A DNA stretch of 64,000 bases from Saxidomus purpurata (lineage: Eukaryota > Mollusca > Bivalvia > Venerida > Veneridae): the NCBI GenBank assembly GCA_022818135.1, contig JAFMSR010000003.1, forward strand, positions 33,341,997 to 33,405,996, read 5' to 3'. Each line of letters opens with the position of its first letter. The stretch's first letter is position 1. The notes under the pieces are model-generated. The model searched no databases, was not told where the DNA came from, and was given only the letters and a program-made list of their open reading frames with translations. Of the stretch, positions 46,060 through 59,315 are shown piece after piece. A program made the position numbers and the translations under genes.

Positions 46060-48030
46060 GGGATGAGAGTCACAAGCGATAGATCCGGATCGTACCTGTT
46101 TGCTATCCCAAAGAAAGGCCAAAAATGGCTTTAAAATGCTCAAATTTCCCTCGCTCGCTTAGCTCGCTCAAGTTGAACAATAAGGAACTTCATAGCCCTT
46201 GACTTAAAAACGTATAATTGTCTTAAAGTACTAACATATCTTACACATGTATCTGTTAAGAGGCATAAATTATTCAAAACCGTCCAAACATTCCTGAATA
46301 TGGAACAATGAATCTCGACTATCCATTGTGTCCTACTTGAAATTGTTAGATCTGTCAAAAGGGACTAAAATGATTTTAGGAATGCCAAATTTGCTCGCTT
46401 GGCTAATGAAATTTATCTAGCGGTTCTAAAAGCGTATAATTATGCTTATCCTTCTATTTAAAAAATCAATTTATTATGTACCTAACATCGATACATAATG
46501 TATTTTCCGCAAAAATCGGCAACAAATCCGTTGTGTCACTGAAGGGTGTTTTCATTTGGTTTGCATGTCCATTTAAGAATTGACTGTGTTTTTTTCTGCA
46601 TTTCATCGAGGTATGAACTGTCAGAAGTTTTACAACTAATTTGTATAAACACACCGAAGGTACGACGTTAAATTATGCGCGGGACAACGTAATATCTATG
46701 CCGTCACCAGCGGTTTTTAAGCCCGGCACTGTTGACGCCGTACATGGTGTTAGACTTGGGAGACAAGTCCACTGCTTACAATGGTCAATGGCCCTGTAAC
46801 GCGCATATTAAATGAAGACGGGTTATATCAGCGCGTGAATCTCCCCGTTAACACACGTTTTTTCTCCTGTTAAAACACCGGCAAAATGGGCAAAAACAGC
46901 ACATTTTATGCTAGAATATGAAATGACGGCGCATGCAACACCTATTTCGCGCTAATTAATTTGAATTTAACTTTTAACTATTTTATACTTAAACGTCATT
47001 TAGAATTAAGAACCGTAAGGTATATCATAAAAGGGTCATTATCATAGTAATGTGATCTAGTCCGGGTCGCATCGATTAATGCCTCTTTAGAGGATGGTGG
47101 ACCCAATAAGCACAATCACAAACAAACAATGTGATCTAGAAATGTGATCCAGAAACCGGATTAACTCTCGTCGCGGTCGGATCATACTCGTGCTCCGCAC
47201 TCGTATACGATAACTCGAGCAAATCCGGCTTTCTGGATCTCATTGTAATATTAATAACCCTATTGTATATCAATGTCTTAACGCACTGGTTTCACGAGGA
47301 CAGAAACGGATGCGAAATGTTTCCAAGATGTTACGCACAAAACTGAAATCCTGATTATCAACATGATATGTAATGGTTAAGGTGTTCATGTTTACTGGGC
47401 TCCTTGCTATCTGTTTTGCGGTAAAAATGAAACATCTAATTATATAAGCAGTTCTAAGTCACTATCTGCTGCATTGCTGTAGCAGTCACAGATCCAAGCA
47501 ACATCGCGAAGATAATTAAAATACACTAGAACTCTGCGTACATCTGCGAGACGTTTGAAGACGTACCAGAGAGACTGCCTGACTACAGGGCGTAATGGAC
47601 TTGTGAATATTCATATGGAGTTAATACAATGATGATTGTGGACATATTCACTAAAAGAAAGAGTCGAGCGTTTGGCCTTACGTTTTCAGGACAAGCAAGA
47701 TCATGTATGCTTAGTATAGGATTTAAAATTATTTGAATAAACGCCGTGATAGCTTTTAACATTTTCTTCATGTTTATATCCCTTATGATTAATAACAATT
47801 CATGAAACGAAGAATGGTCCCACTATCAGTTACTAGTAGGGGGGAGCGGGCTTCTAGAGAGTTTGTATAAGGGCCATGTTTTATAAATTAAAACAGTTTT
47901 CACACGACACAGACTGTCGAGATAACTTTTCAAAGTTTGACAGTTTTGTAATTTCATTTCATATCAACTTTAGTTTCGTCTACAATAGATACATAGGTTC
48001 TTTGGAAACGTATCTAAATCGTTCAGACAT
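46060..48030. other. Mostly unique intergenic DNA with one hairpin
   Basis: No credible gene. An inverted repeat pairs 47147-47162 (ATCCAGAAACCGGATT) with 47222-47238 (AATCCGGCTTTCTGGAT), enclosing 59 bp rich in CG and CTCGTATACGA-like palindromes; it may be a ~92 bp MITE. Confidence 0.45.
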
Positions 48031-48039
48031 TGCTAAAAT

Positions 48040-48125
48040 CTCAGAGCTTCCGGGGGCCCCCTGGACCCCTGGCCAGGGCTTTTCCCTGGACCCCTTGGGG
48101 GTCCTGCGGCCCCCTGGCCCCCAGG
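48040..48125. repeat. GC-rich palindromic island
   Basis: Very GC-rich in an AT-rich neighbourhood: TTCCGGGGGCCCCCTGGACC, CCTGGCCAGGGC, CCTTGGGGGTCC and GGCCCCCTGGCCCCCAGG can pair with one another in several ways. Origin unknown. Confidence 0.7.
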
Positions 48126-49419
48126 ATAATCTATGCGTACATTACAAAAACGTCTAGCTATGCTTCTGATCTAATAGTTCTATATCTGCTATTGATGGAG
48201 TCTTTCACAACAAGCTGATGAGCAAGGGGATGGGGGTGTCGTATTTTCGCTCTATTTTATTTATACCATATACAATCCCCTTTAAAAGTGAACCCATTTA
48301 CATTTATGTAATTCCGGGTTCCCGTTGATTAATATATCAGCTTTTCATTCGATGTTTCTTGTTAAACGGAACACAACAACAAAACTACTGACATTTTAGA
48401 TAAGATACGATATTGTTGTTAAAACTTGAACGCCGGTTAATATGTTGTGCAATGTTGTGCAATGTTGTGCAATTTTCACAGACCTCACAGAAAATCGGAT
48501 TTATCTTCCATGCGTTGAAAACATCGATACTGGTATATTAGGGGGTGTTATATCTTAAAAGCGGACATGGAGGATTGACTATATAGGTGTGCGCCGTTAT
48601 TAAAACATCCCAAAATAGAACACAATATGAGATTTTTTATCATTTCAGTGTGTTTTCTGTATTTGTATTTTACTTTGTTGTGGTGTGCGGTACGATATTA
48701 TTGCATTATATTTCAGTATTGCAATCTTTCCGAGATTATTCCAATCAAAATTAATATTGCGCTCAAGGTATCCCTACACACTTCACTTGCCTACATTACG
48801 TTACGTTTTCGAAGTCCCGAGTTAATTAAATCATCCACTTTTTGAAAATGAGCTTATAAAAGATAATCAAAGGACTGAAAGAGCTGGAGGATCGATTGTC
48901 TCTGAACAACACAGTCTGCACACATACATGTGTAAATATCAGGGCAACACAGTACATACATGTGTAAATATCAGGACAATTCTTGCACGGGTAAAGTTAT
49001 AAACTGGAGACACAACTGTCCACAAATTTAAACCTTTAACCATTTGTGTAAACTTTATTTTTGAGATAGGAACCCATGTGCTTACATTATGTCATTCAGT
49101 GACTATGTTTAACTACCCTATGAAGTATTAAGCTGTGAATCGTAACTGAGAAATGGATTTTGACAAAACTGAACTGAAAAATTATGGTTTGAACAACTTT
49201 AAATGTCATTCAAAAGTTATGGGATATGCCCATAAGGTTGATTGTATTGTGCCAATTAATTCGGATTTAACGTCGCACCCAACAGCTAAGGTCATATTGC
49301 AACTTCCGGCTTTCATGGAGGAGGAAGACCCTGGGTGCCAATTCCCTGTATCATAATTTGGGGGTCATTTAGAAACTCCGAGGGTCATACCCTTTATTGT
49401 AATAAAAATACTATGACTA

Positions 49420-50405
49420 TTTGTAAAGAAGTTTTATTCAGTTTACTTTTGTAAAAGTGCATGTGATACATCACAAAATGGTGGGTAATCAAAGGGTTGG
49501 CAAGACAACAGGTGTTTCTCTTTGGATGCTTTCCATTTTGTCACTGCATCTCAAAAGTCAAATTTGTCCACAAAGCGAATTTTTCATAAGTGCATTCAAC
49601 CATAGACATTAAACTTGGATATTATTTGGCACACTTAAACCCCTTTCAATAGTGACAGTCTGATCGAAATGACTACAAAATGATCATTAAAATCACTCAG
49701 AAAGACGTTTTTGTTTCCCCTATTAAGGTTCGTCGACCATCTCTTGTTGTGCGTCTACGATCTATGATGACGGTATCATAGGAATCAACACACACAAAAA
49801 CGCAATGGTACAAAATCGGGTCGATCCGAAATCAGACGACAACGACGACGCAATAGGGTCAAAATTAGACATATCCCATACCGGAAGCGTATTTTATCAA
49901 CAATTTATCTTGCATTTCGAAGCGTTTTGAGAGGTTTTGAAATGTTGTTTTTGTAGTAATTTGATCATACACATTTTAATTGCGTCATAGAAGACGCTCT
50001 TTGCTATTGACAAAATGAGTGCGTCAAAACCGCAGAAAACGCGCTCTCGCGGAAACACTGAATTTAGTATATCCGGTGTAGCGATGCGTATTTCACGGGT
50101 CTTACATTTCTCATGTCACACCGGTCTGACGATAAAAACCGCGTAGGAAAATAGTTCTATACAGAACAGATACCTCGTTGATTTAAGTTACAAATTATAA
50201 GAAAAACAACAATATAATATTATGCTATTCTATAATGTTTTGATATTAATGAGGTCTGTTACTATATAATTTTTAAAACAGAGGACAGTAATATAGAACT
50301 ACTTTTCGGTCGTATTCGACAGAAATTTGTGTTAAGAGTTCGGCCGTAAGGGTCTGAAATACTCTGTTAACTTTGGATACGATTTAAATAAATTCAATCG
50401 ATCCA
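49420..50405 (+). mobile_element. Dispersed repeat R, copy 2, uninterrupted
   Basis: Aligns with 10691-13345 but lacks both nested insertions, giving clean empty sites at about 49790-49805 and 50291-50298. It is itself inserted in a tRNA-array unit: array sequence stops near 48870 ('cttataaaagataat') and resumes at about 50406 ('ataatgtttagatatt'), so the mobile unit may be about 1.5 kb (48870-50405). The 67-residue frame at 49153-49356 inside is not recognised. Confidence 0.75.
50015..50146 (+). CDS. Conserved 43-residue ORF in repeat R, copy 2
   Basis: Same start (MSASKPQK), same TAG stop and same length as 12505-12636, about 85-90% identical at protein level by eye. No family recognised; may be fortuitous. 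Confidence 0.2.
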   Translation: MSASKPQKTRSRGNTEFSISGVAMRISRVLHFSCHTGLTIKTA

Positions 50406-52421
50406 ATAATGTTTAGATATTTTGTTTTAAGAAAATAATTTTGAAAAGTAAGTTTCTCCCTACCTATGTGCTTACTTTGTATCTTTTAAGCATGCAACAG
50501 GAATCAGAACTGTTACCTTACTTTTTGGCCTTACCAAGTCGTCAATGTTTATTTATAAGCTGTTCGTAAACAAATGACTCGGAGCGTATCATGACCAATT
50601 ACGCAACTTCACTTGAAAGAAATGAAACCTGAATAATTTTGAAAGTTTGAATACATGTAAGTCGGTTTAGTTATTACGCTAACAACAGAGTTGGATATAA
50701 TTAATAGTGCTGCTGTCCGTCTGTATGTACATCCAGAGATTCTCACACACTCTTAAAGTGGTTTGCTCCGAACGTTCACAGATGAGCTACCTTGTTGTGA
50801 AGATGGTCGATCATAGAGAAAGGAATATTTTTCTGCCAACTGTTCATCAGAAGAATAGCCATTTGTTACTTTAAGTAAGTAAGGTATTGGAAACAGTCGC
50901 CAAAAGTCCTCACACATTATCGACAGCATTTGCTTCAAGCTTTCATATATAAACTACTATGATATAAAGGAAGGAATTGTGGCTGCAGCCAGGTTCCCAG
51001 GCTTCCGACCCTTTGTTACTTTAAGCATTTGTACGGTATAGAAAACATATCTTATGTCGCATGTATCTCTAATAAAATGACATAGAGTCGTGAAACCTTA
51101 TAGTAATGTTGAATAGGATGTTAAGTTGTGCATTTGTGGTTTTGTTCGACTGCATACATTGAGGCAAACTTATGGCCCTTGCATAATTTGAAATGGGCAT
51201 TTATGATTTTATGTCCCAAGTCTTTGTTTCAAAAGTATATGGCAAAGAGTCGTGTTACCTAACCATTATGTCATCGAGGATGTACAGTTGAATCTTTGCA
51301 AGTATTAAAGACATGGCTATGGCCCTTCGGTAAGTGAAAATCAGCATTTTTGAAGTTATGTATCATGTTCCTAAAAGTCATTTGACCTAGAGTAACAAAA
51401 CCTTATCGTTCTGCTGATCAAGATTTAAAGTTGTGCACCTGCGGTTTTGTCCGCGGCTTCGCACAGCAGAGTTACTACCGACAGAAGGGACATCCGTGTA
51501 TATACATGTATATCTAGTTCTGTATCTGCACTTGATGGAGTCTTGTTAAACGGAACACAACACCAAAACTACTGACATTTTAGATAAGATACGATATTGT
51601 AGTTAAAATTTGAACGCCGGTTAATATATGTTTTGCAATGTTGTGCAATTTTCACAGACCTCATGACCTAGCCACAGAGAATCGGAAAATATATCGTTCA
51701 TGTGGTGAAAACATCGACACTGATATATTATATGGAGCGTTATATTTGAAAAGCGGGCATGCAGGATTGAGTAGGAGCGCGTCCCAAACATGATAGAACA
51801 TAATATGATTTTTATAATTTCAGTGTGTTTTCTGTATATTTGTATTTTAATTTGTTGTGTTGTGTGGTACGGTATTATTGTATTATATTTCAGTATTGCA
51901 TTGTTTCGGAGATTATTCCAATCTAAATTAATATTGCGCTCAATGTATCCCTACACACTTTACTTGCCTACATTACGTTACGTTTTGAAGTCCCCAGTTA
52001 ATTAAATCATCCACTTTTTTAAAAGAGGTAATAAAAAATAATAATGTTTAGATATTTGGTTTAAGAAAATAATTTTGAAATAAGTTTCTCCCTACCTATG
52101 TGCCAACTTTGTTTCTTTTAAGCATGCAACAGGAATCACAACTGTTACCTTACTTTTTGGCCTTACCAAATCGGCAATGCTTATTTATAAGCTGTTTATA
52201 AACAAATGACTCGGAACGTATCATGACCATGACTTTATTGAATAAGGGGGAATCGATAGGAAATCATGAACTGTGAATATGAACCTTCTGTATGTAGTGT
52301 CATACGTATATCAAGCTTTGAAATTATAACTATAACAGTACAAATATCCACAATATATATATTATCGTACTTTTATTAATCATATGAACTGTATGTGTAT
52401 TGTGATAACATTTTCTATGTA

Positions 52422-52533
52422 GTCAGGACGGCCGAGTGGTCTAAGGCGCCAGACTCAAGGGTTATATATACTCTTCGTAATCGAGTGTTCTGGTCCACGT
52501 ATGTGGGCGTTGGTTCGAATCCCACTTCTGACA
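52422..52533 (+). tRNA. tRNA-Leu(CAA), degenerate copy
   Basis: Intron-containing Leu gene as in the other copies, but position 8 is C instead of the near-invariant T (GTCAGGACGG) and the T-stem is GTTGG against CCCAC, losing the third pair. It is probably a pseudogene or poorly functional. Intron of about 28 nt after the anticodon-adjacent G; T-run terminator just downstream. Confidence 0.8.
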
Positions 52534-54418
52534 TATATTTTATTCTTTCGAAAACCTTTACAAGACATTACACCGAAGAATGTTATGCTACACCAATTAC
52601 GCAAATTCTATTGAAAGAAATGAAACCTGAATAATTTTGAAAGTTCGAATACATGTAAATCGGTTTAGTTTTTACGCAATCAACAGAGTTGGAGATATTT
52701 AGTAGTGCTGCTGTCCGTCCGTATGTGCATCCAGAGATTCTCACACACTCTTAAATGATTTGCTCCGAACGTTCACAGATCAACAACCTTGATGTTGGAG
52801 ATATTTAGTAGTGCTGCTGTCCGTCCGTATGTGCATCCCAAGATTCTCACACACTTTTAAAGTGGTTTGCTCCGAACGTTCACAGATGAAATACTTAAAT
52901 GTGAAGATGGTCATAGAGTAAGGAATGATTTTCTGCCACCTGTTCATCAGAAGAATAGCCATTTGTTACTCTTAGTAAGTAAGGTATAGGAAACAGTCGC
53001 CCAAAGTCCTCACGCACTATCGACAGGATTTGCTTCAAGCTTTCATAGATGAACTACTATGATGTAAAGGAAGGAATTGTGGCTGAAGCCAGGTTCCGAG
53101 ACTTCCGGCCTTTTCTTACTTTTAGTATTTATACGGTATAGAAAACATATATTATGTCGCATGTTTCTCTGATAAAATGACATAGAGTCGTGAAACCTTA
53201 TAGTAATGTTATATAGGATGTTAAGTAGTGTACTTGTGGTTTTGTTCGACAGCATCCAGTGAAGGCAGAGTTATGGCCTTTGCATAATTTGAAATGGGAA
53301 TTTATGATTTTATGTCCCAAGTTTTTTCAAAAGTATATGACAAAAAGTCGTGTAACCTAACCGTTATGCCAGTGAGGATGTAGTTGTATGGTTGCGAGTA
53401 TTAAAGGCGTATATGTCTATGGCCCTTCGGTAAGTGAAAATCAGCATTTTTGAATTTATGTCGCATGTTCCTAAAAGTCATTTGACCTAGAGTAACAAAA
53501 CCTTATCGTTCTGCTGATCAAGATTTAAAGTTGTGCACCTGTGGTTTTGTGCGTGGCTGCGCACATTAAAGTTATTCCCGACAGAAGGGACATCCGTGTA
53601 TATACATGTATATCTAGTTCTGTATCTGCACTTGATGGAGTCTTTAACAACCAGCTGATGAGCAAGGGGGTGGGGTGTCGTATTTTCGCTCTACTTTATT
53701 TATACCATCTCCTTTAAAAGTGAACCCATTTACATTTTTTAAATTCCGGGTTCCCGTTGATTAATATATCAGCTTTTCATCTGATGTTTCTTGTTAAACG
53801 GAACACAACACCAAAACTACTGACATTTTAGATAAGATACGATACTGTAGTTAAAATTTGAACGCCGGTTTATATCTTTTTTGCAATGTTGTATCATATT
53901 TCAGTATTGCATTGTTTCGGAGATTATTCCAATCTCAATTAATATTGCGCTCAATGTATCCCTACCCACTTTACTTGCCTACATTACGTTACGTTTTGAA
54001 GTCCCCAGTTAATCAAATCATCCACTTTTTAAAAAGCTAATAAAAAATAATAATGTTTAGATATTTGGTTTAAGAAAATAATTGTGAAAAGTAAGTTTCT
54101 CCGTACCTATGTGCCTACTTTGTATCTTTTAAGCATTCAACAGGAATCACAACTGTTACCTTACTTTTTGGCCTTACCAAATCGTCAATGTTTATTTATA
54201 AGCTGTTTCAGAACGTATCATGTCCATGACATTATTGAATAAGAGGGAATCAATATGAAATCATGAACAGTGAATATGAACCTTCTGTATGTAGTGTCAT
54301 ACGTATATTAAGTCTTGACATTATAACTATAACAGTACAAATATCCACAATATATATATTATCGTACTTTTATTAATCATATGAACTGTGTGTGTATTGT
54401 GATAATATTTACTATGTA

Positions 54419-54530
54419 GTCAGGATGGCCGAGTGGTCTAAGGCGCCAGACTCAAGGGTTATATATACTCTTCGTAAACGAGTGTTCTGGTCCACGTATG
54501 TGGGCGTGGGTTCGAATCCCACTTCTGACA
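54419..54530 (+). tRNA. tRNA-Leu(CAA) with intron
   Basis: Acceptor GTCAGGA pairs with TCTGAC before discriminator A; A-box TGGCCGAGTGG; anticodon stem CCAGA/TCTGG with CTCAAG before the intron; long variable arm CCAC-GTAT-GTGG (class II); B-box GGTTCGAATCC. The intron is about 28 nt and has one change (TAAACGAG). Pol III terminator in 'catattttattc'. Confidence 0.97.
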
Positions 54531-55912
54531 CATATTTTATTCTTTCGAAACCTTTACAAGATATTACACCGAAGAATGATATGCTGCAACAATTACGCAT
54601 TTTCAACTGAAAGAAATGAAACCTGAATAATTTTGTTAAAGAATAAAATATTTTCAGAAGTGCGTGACGTCACAAATCAGCACTGACTTATACATTGACC
54701 TAGTGTACGAGGTTCAGCATGGGGTACAGTTACAGGGTTATGTCAAGTGTATATCACCGGCTTGCCCGTAAATATCAATATCTATTTACGGATCGTTGAC
54801 CAATCAGAAGACCGCAAATTTCATGGAAGGGTAATAAACATGCATATCTAGTTCTGTATCTGAACTTGATGGAGTCTTTAACAGCCAGCTGATGAGCAAG
54901 GGGGATGGGGGTGTCGTATTTTCGCTCTATTTTATTTATACCATCCCCTTTAAAAGTGAACCCATTTACATTTATTTAATTCCGGGTTCCCGTTGATTAA
55001 TATATCAGCTTTTCATCTGATGTTTCTTGTTAAACGGAACACAACACCAAAACTACTGACATTTTAGATAAGATACGATATTGTGGTTAAAATTTGAACG
55101 CCGGTTAATATATGTTGTGCAATTTTCACAGACCTCATGACCTAGCCACAGAAAATCGGAAAATATATTGTTTATGTGTTTAAAACATCGACACTGATAT
55201 AAACTAGCGAGTGTTAAATTTGAAAAGCGAGCATGCAGGATTGACTAGGTGTGTGCCTTTATTAAAACATCCCAAAATAGAACACAATATGATTTTTTTT
55301 TATCATTTTAGGGTGTTTTCTGTATATTTGTATTTTACTTTGTTGTGGTGTGTGGTACGGTGTTGTAATTATTGTATCATATGTCAGTATTGTATTGTTT
55401 CGGAGATTATTCCAATCTAAATTAGTATTGCGCTCAAGGTATCCCTACACACTTTACTTGCTTACATAACGTTACGTTTTGAAGTCCCCAGTTAATTAAA
55501 TCATCCACTTTTTTTAAATGAGCTAATAAAAAATAATAATGTTTAGATATTTTGTTAAAAAAAATAATTTTTGAAAAGTAAGTTTCTCCCTATCTATGTG
55601 CTTATTTTATATCTTTTAAGCATGCAACAGGAATCACAATTGTTACCTTACTTTTTGGCCTTACTAAATCGTCAATGTTTATTTATAAGCTGTTTGTAAA
55701 TAAATGGCTCGGAACGTATTATGACCATGACATTGTTGAAGAATCGATATGAAATCATGAATTGTGAATATGAACCTTCTGTATGTAGTGTCATACGTAT
55801 ATTAAGTCTTAACATTATAACTATTACAGTACAAATATCAACAATATATATATTATCGTACTTTTACTAATCATATGAAATGTCTCAGTATTGTAATAAC
55901 ATTTACTATGTA

Positions 55913-56024
55913 GTCAGGATGGCCGAGTGGTCTAAGGCGCCAGACTCAAGGGTTATATCTACTCTTCATAATCGAGTGTTCTGGTCCACGTATGTGGGCG
56001 TGGGTTCGAATCCCACTTCTGACA
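55913..56024 (+). tRNA. tRNA-Leu(CAA) with intron
   Basis: The mature sequence is identical to the copy at 54419. The intron differs at two positions (TATCTACTCTTCATAATCG). Followed by a strong T7 terminator (TATTTTTTTC). Confidence 0.97.
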
Positions 56025-56470
56025 CATATTTTTTTCTTTCAAAATCTTTGCATGATATTACACCCAATGTGATACGCTACACCTATTACGTAATTTCACT
56101 TGAAAGAAATGAAACCTGAATAATTTTGAACGTTCGAATACATGTAAATCCGTTTAGATATTAGGCAATCAACAGAGTTGGAGATATTAAATAGTGCTGC
56201 TGTCCGTCCGTTTGTGCACCCCGAGATTCTCACACACTCTTAAAATGATTTGCTCCGAACTTTCACAGATGGGCAACCTTGATGTGAAGATGGTCATAGA
56301 GAAATGATTTTTTTCTGCCACCTGTTCACAAGATGTAGAGCCATTTGCTACTCTTAGTAAATAAGGTAATAACAGGCACCCAAAATCCTAACACACTATC
56401 GACAGGATTTGCTCCACTGCATCCAGTGAAAGCAGAGTTATGGCCCTTGCATAATTTGAAATGGGCATTT

Positions 56471-57835
56471 CAGACCTGTGGCGATTACTTGTAAAATTGT
56501 AATAATTATATTACAATTACTTTGCTAAAAACATGTAATCATTACATTACAATTACTTTCATTTTCAATTGTAATCATTACATTACAATTACTTTAGTGA
56601 TGTAATCAGATTACAATTGATTACATTTGATATTACATGTAAAAAGCAAACATTTTGCAGTTTCGTATTATAAACGGGAAACAAAATTTAGTGTCCATAT
56701 GTTTAAACAACTTTATTCAAACTTATTTACCTCAGCAGGTATGATGCTGATACACATTGAATGAGTTATGTACAATAGACAATAGTCATGTAATTATTTT
56801 CATGGCAATGTTCACGGCAGCCTTCAAATTTCCAATAACTGTAATATCCAGTCACTTTATTTAATTCATTTAAACTTGAGTTGCATTTGATCATCAACAG
56901 ATCCTAAAAGGTTTGAGATTTCAATGAACATCTGTCAGGCCTAAAATATATTCCTGCTACTCAGAACAGTCTCTCTACAGAGGCAGAAGATGCAGGGATT
57001 GCACGATATTTGTTTGCTAACTTTGGGAGGGACGGGTATTGTTTGCTCTGCCCAGATACTGCCGTGTTTGCATGTAGTTTTAACAGGTCCATTTGCATTT
57101 TCAGGCAAACAATTTTTTTACCGTTTCCATATTATAAGAAAATGTGTAATCATTAATCACCAAATTATTAGCATTGATCTATACTGAACTACCATTCCAC
57201 ACCTTTATCTAATATATTGTGCAAGTTAAGGAGACCCTTCAATGCACATTGGAGTGAGACCAATAATGAATTATGTGCATTGTATTTTCGTACAGGTATA
57301 AGATCTTTTAACTGCAGCACCTGTTCATAATGACTATTTGCCTGAGGCCTGACCTGGCCAACTGTCCAGTATACAAACAACACCTTTCAATATCATTTGT
57401 AAATAGAGTGATAATGACTACATGTGCACATATAACTGATGTTTACTGGGACATTTTTACTAAATATATTAAATTATTTAACTTCAAACTGTAAATTATG
57501 CTCCTATATACTGAATGTCTAACTATCTTTTATCTATGAAGTATAAATTTGGGTAATAAGTATGGATTTAATATTTCTTTATAATATAGATGGCAACAGC
57601 TAAAATTAACTCTAGGGTTTTATCCAAATTTTATTTTATACACCTTTAAAAAAGGTTCATGTAATCATAATGTAATCAGAAAGTAATCAGGATTACAGGT
57701 CAAATTTTCGTGAGTAATTATTACATTAGAGTAATTGTAATCAGTTTTAGGAAAGTAATCATTACATCTAATTACTTGAAAAAGTGTAATAGTTACAGCT
57801 GATTACAATTACTGATTACGATTACCCCAGGTCTG
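56471..57835. mobile_element. Non-autonomous hAT-type element inserted in the tRNA array
   Basis: 1,365 bp, begins CAGACCTGTGG and ends CCCCAGGTCTG. Flanks GGGCATTT (56463-56470) and GGACATTT (57836-57843) match at 7 of 8, and other array units show the uninterrupted site ('gggcatttatgattttatg'). Subterminal regions at both ends are arrays of TGTAATCATTACATTACAAT-like motifs. No intact transposase ORF. Confidence 0.9.
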
Positions 57836-59203
57836 GGACATTTATGATTTTATGTCCCAAGTTTTTGTTTCAAAAGCATATGGCAAAGAGTCGTGTAACC
57901 TAACCGTTATGCCACTGAGGATGTAGAGTTGTATGGTTGCGAGTAGTAAAGACATGGCTGTGGCCCTTCCGTAAGTGAAAATCAGCATTTTTGAAGTTAT
58001 GTATCATGTTCCTAAAAGTCATTTGACCTAGAGTAACAAAACCTTATCGTTCTGCTGATTAAGATTTTAAATTGTGCACCTGTGGTTTTGTCCGTGGCTG
58101 CGCACAGTAAAGTAATTCCCGACAGAGGGGACATCCGTGTATATTCATATATATCTAGTTCTGTATCTGCACTTTAACAACCAGCTGATGAGCAAGAGGG
58201 TGGGGGTGTCGTATTTTTGCTTTACTTTATTTATACCGTCCCCATTGACATTTTTTAAATTCCGGGTTCCCGTTGATTAATATATCAGCTAGCTTTTCAT
58301 CTGATGTTTCTTGTTAAACGGAACACAACACCAAAACTACTGACATTTTAGATAAGATACGATATTGTGGTTAAAATTTGAACGCCGGTTTATATATGTT
58401 TTGCAATGTTGTGCAATTTTCACAGACCTCATGACCTAGCCACAGAAAATCGGAAAATATATCGTTCATGTGTTAAAAACATCGACACTGATATATACGA
58501 GAGAGTGTTATATTTGAAAAGCGGGCATGCAGGATTGACTAGGTGTGCGCCTTTATTGAAACATCCCAAAATAGGAAACAATGTGATTTATTTTTATCAT
58601 TTTAGCGTGTTTTCTGTATATTTGTATTTTATTTTGTTGTGGTGTGTGGTACGGTATTGTAATTATTGTATTATATTTCAGTATTGAATTGTTTCGGAGA
58701 TTATTCCGATCTAAATTAATATTGCGCTCAATGTATCCCTACACACGTACTTTACTTGCCTACATTACGTTACGTTTTGAAGTCCCCACTTAATCAAATC
58801 ATCCACTTTTTAAAAATGAGCTAATCAAAAATAATAATGTTTAGATATTTGGTTTTAAGAAAATAATTTTGAAAAGTAAGTTTCTCCCTACCTATGTGCC
58901 TACTTTGTATCTTTTAAGCATTCAAAAGGAATCACAACTGTTACCTTACTTTTTGGCCTTACCAAATCGTCAATGTTTATTTATAAGCTGTTTCAGAACG
59001 TATCATGACCATGACATTATTGAATAAGGGGGAATCAATATGAAATCATGAACTGTGAATATGAACCTTCTGTATATAGTGTCATACGTATATTAAGCCT
59101 TGAAATTATAACTATAACAGTACAAATATCCACAATATATATACTATCGTACTTTTACTATTCATATGAACTATATGTGTATTGTGATAATCTTTGCTAT
59201 GTA

Positions 59204-59315
59204 GTCAGGATGGCCGAGTGGTCTAAGGCGCCAGACTCAAGGGTTATATATACTCTTCGTAATCGAGTGTTCTGGTCCACGTATGTGGGCGTGGGTTCGA
59301 ATCCCACTTCTGACA
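59204..59315 (+). tRNA. tRNA-Leu(CAA) with intron
   Basis: Mature sequence identical to the other intact copies; intron of the commonest type (TATATATACTCTTCGTAATC). A conserved CACAATATATATACTATCG lies about 70 bp upstream, as in the other units. First of three genes at a 993-994 bp spacing. Confidence 0.97.

Noticed and set aside
49153..49356. 67-residue frame ending near AFMEEEDPGCQFPVS
   Set aside because: No recognised family, a single copy in a mobile segment and no splice context; not supported as a gene.
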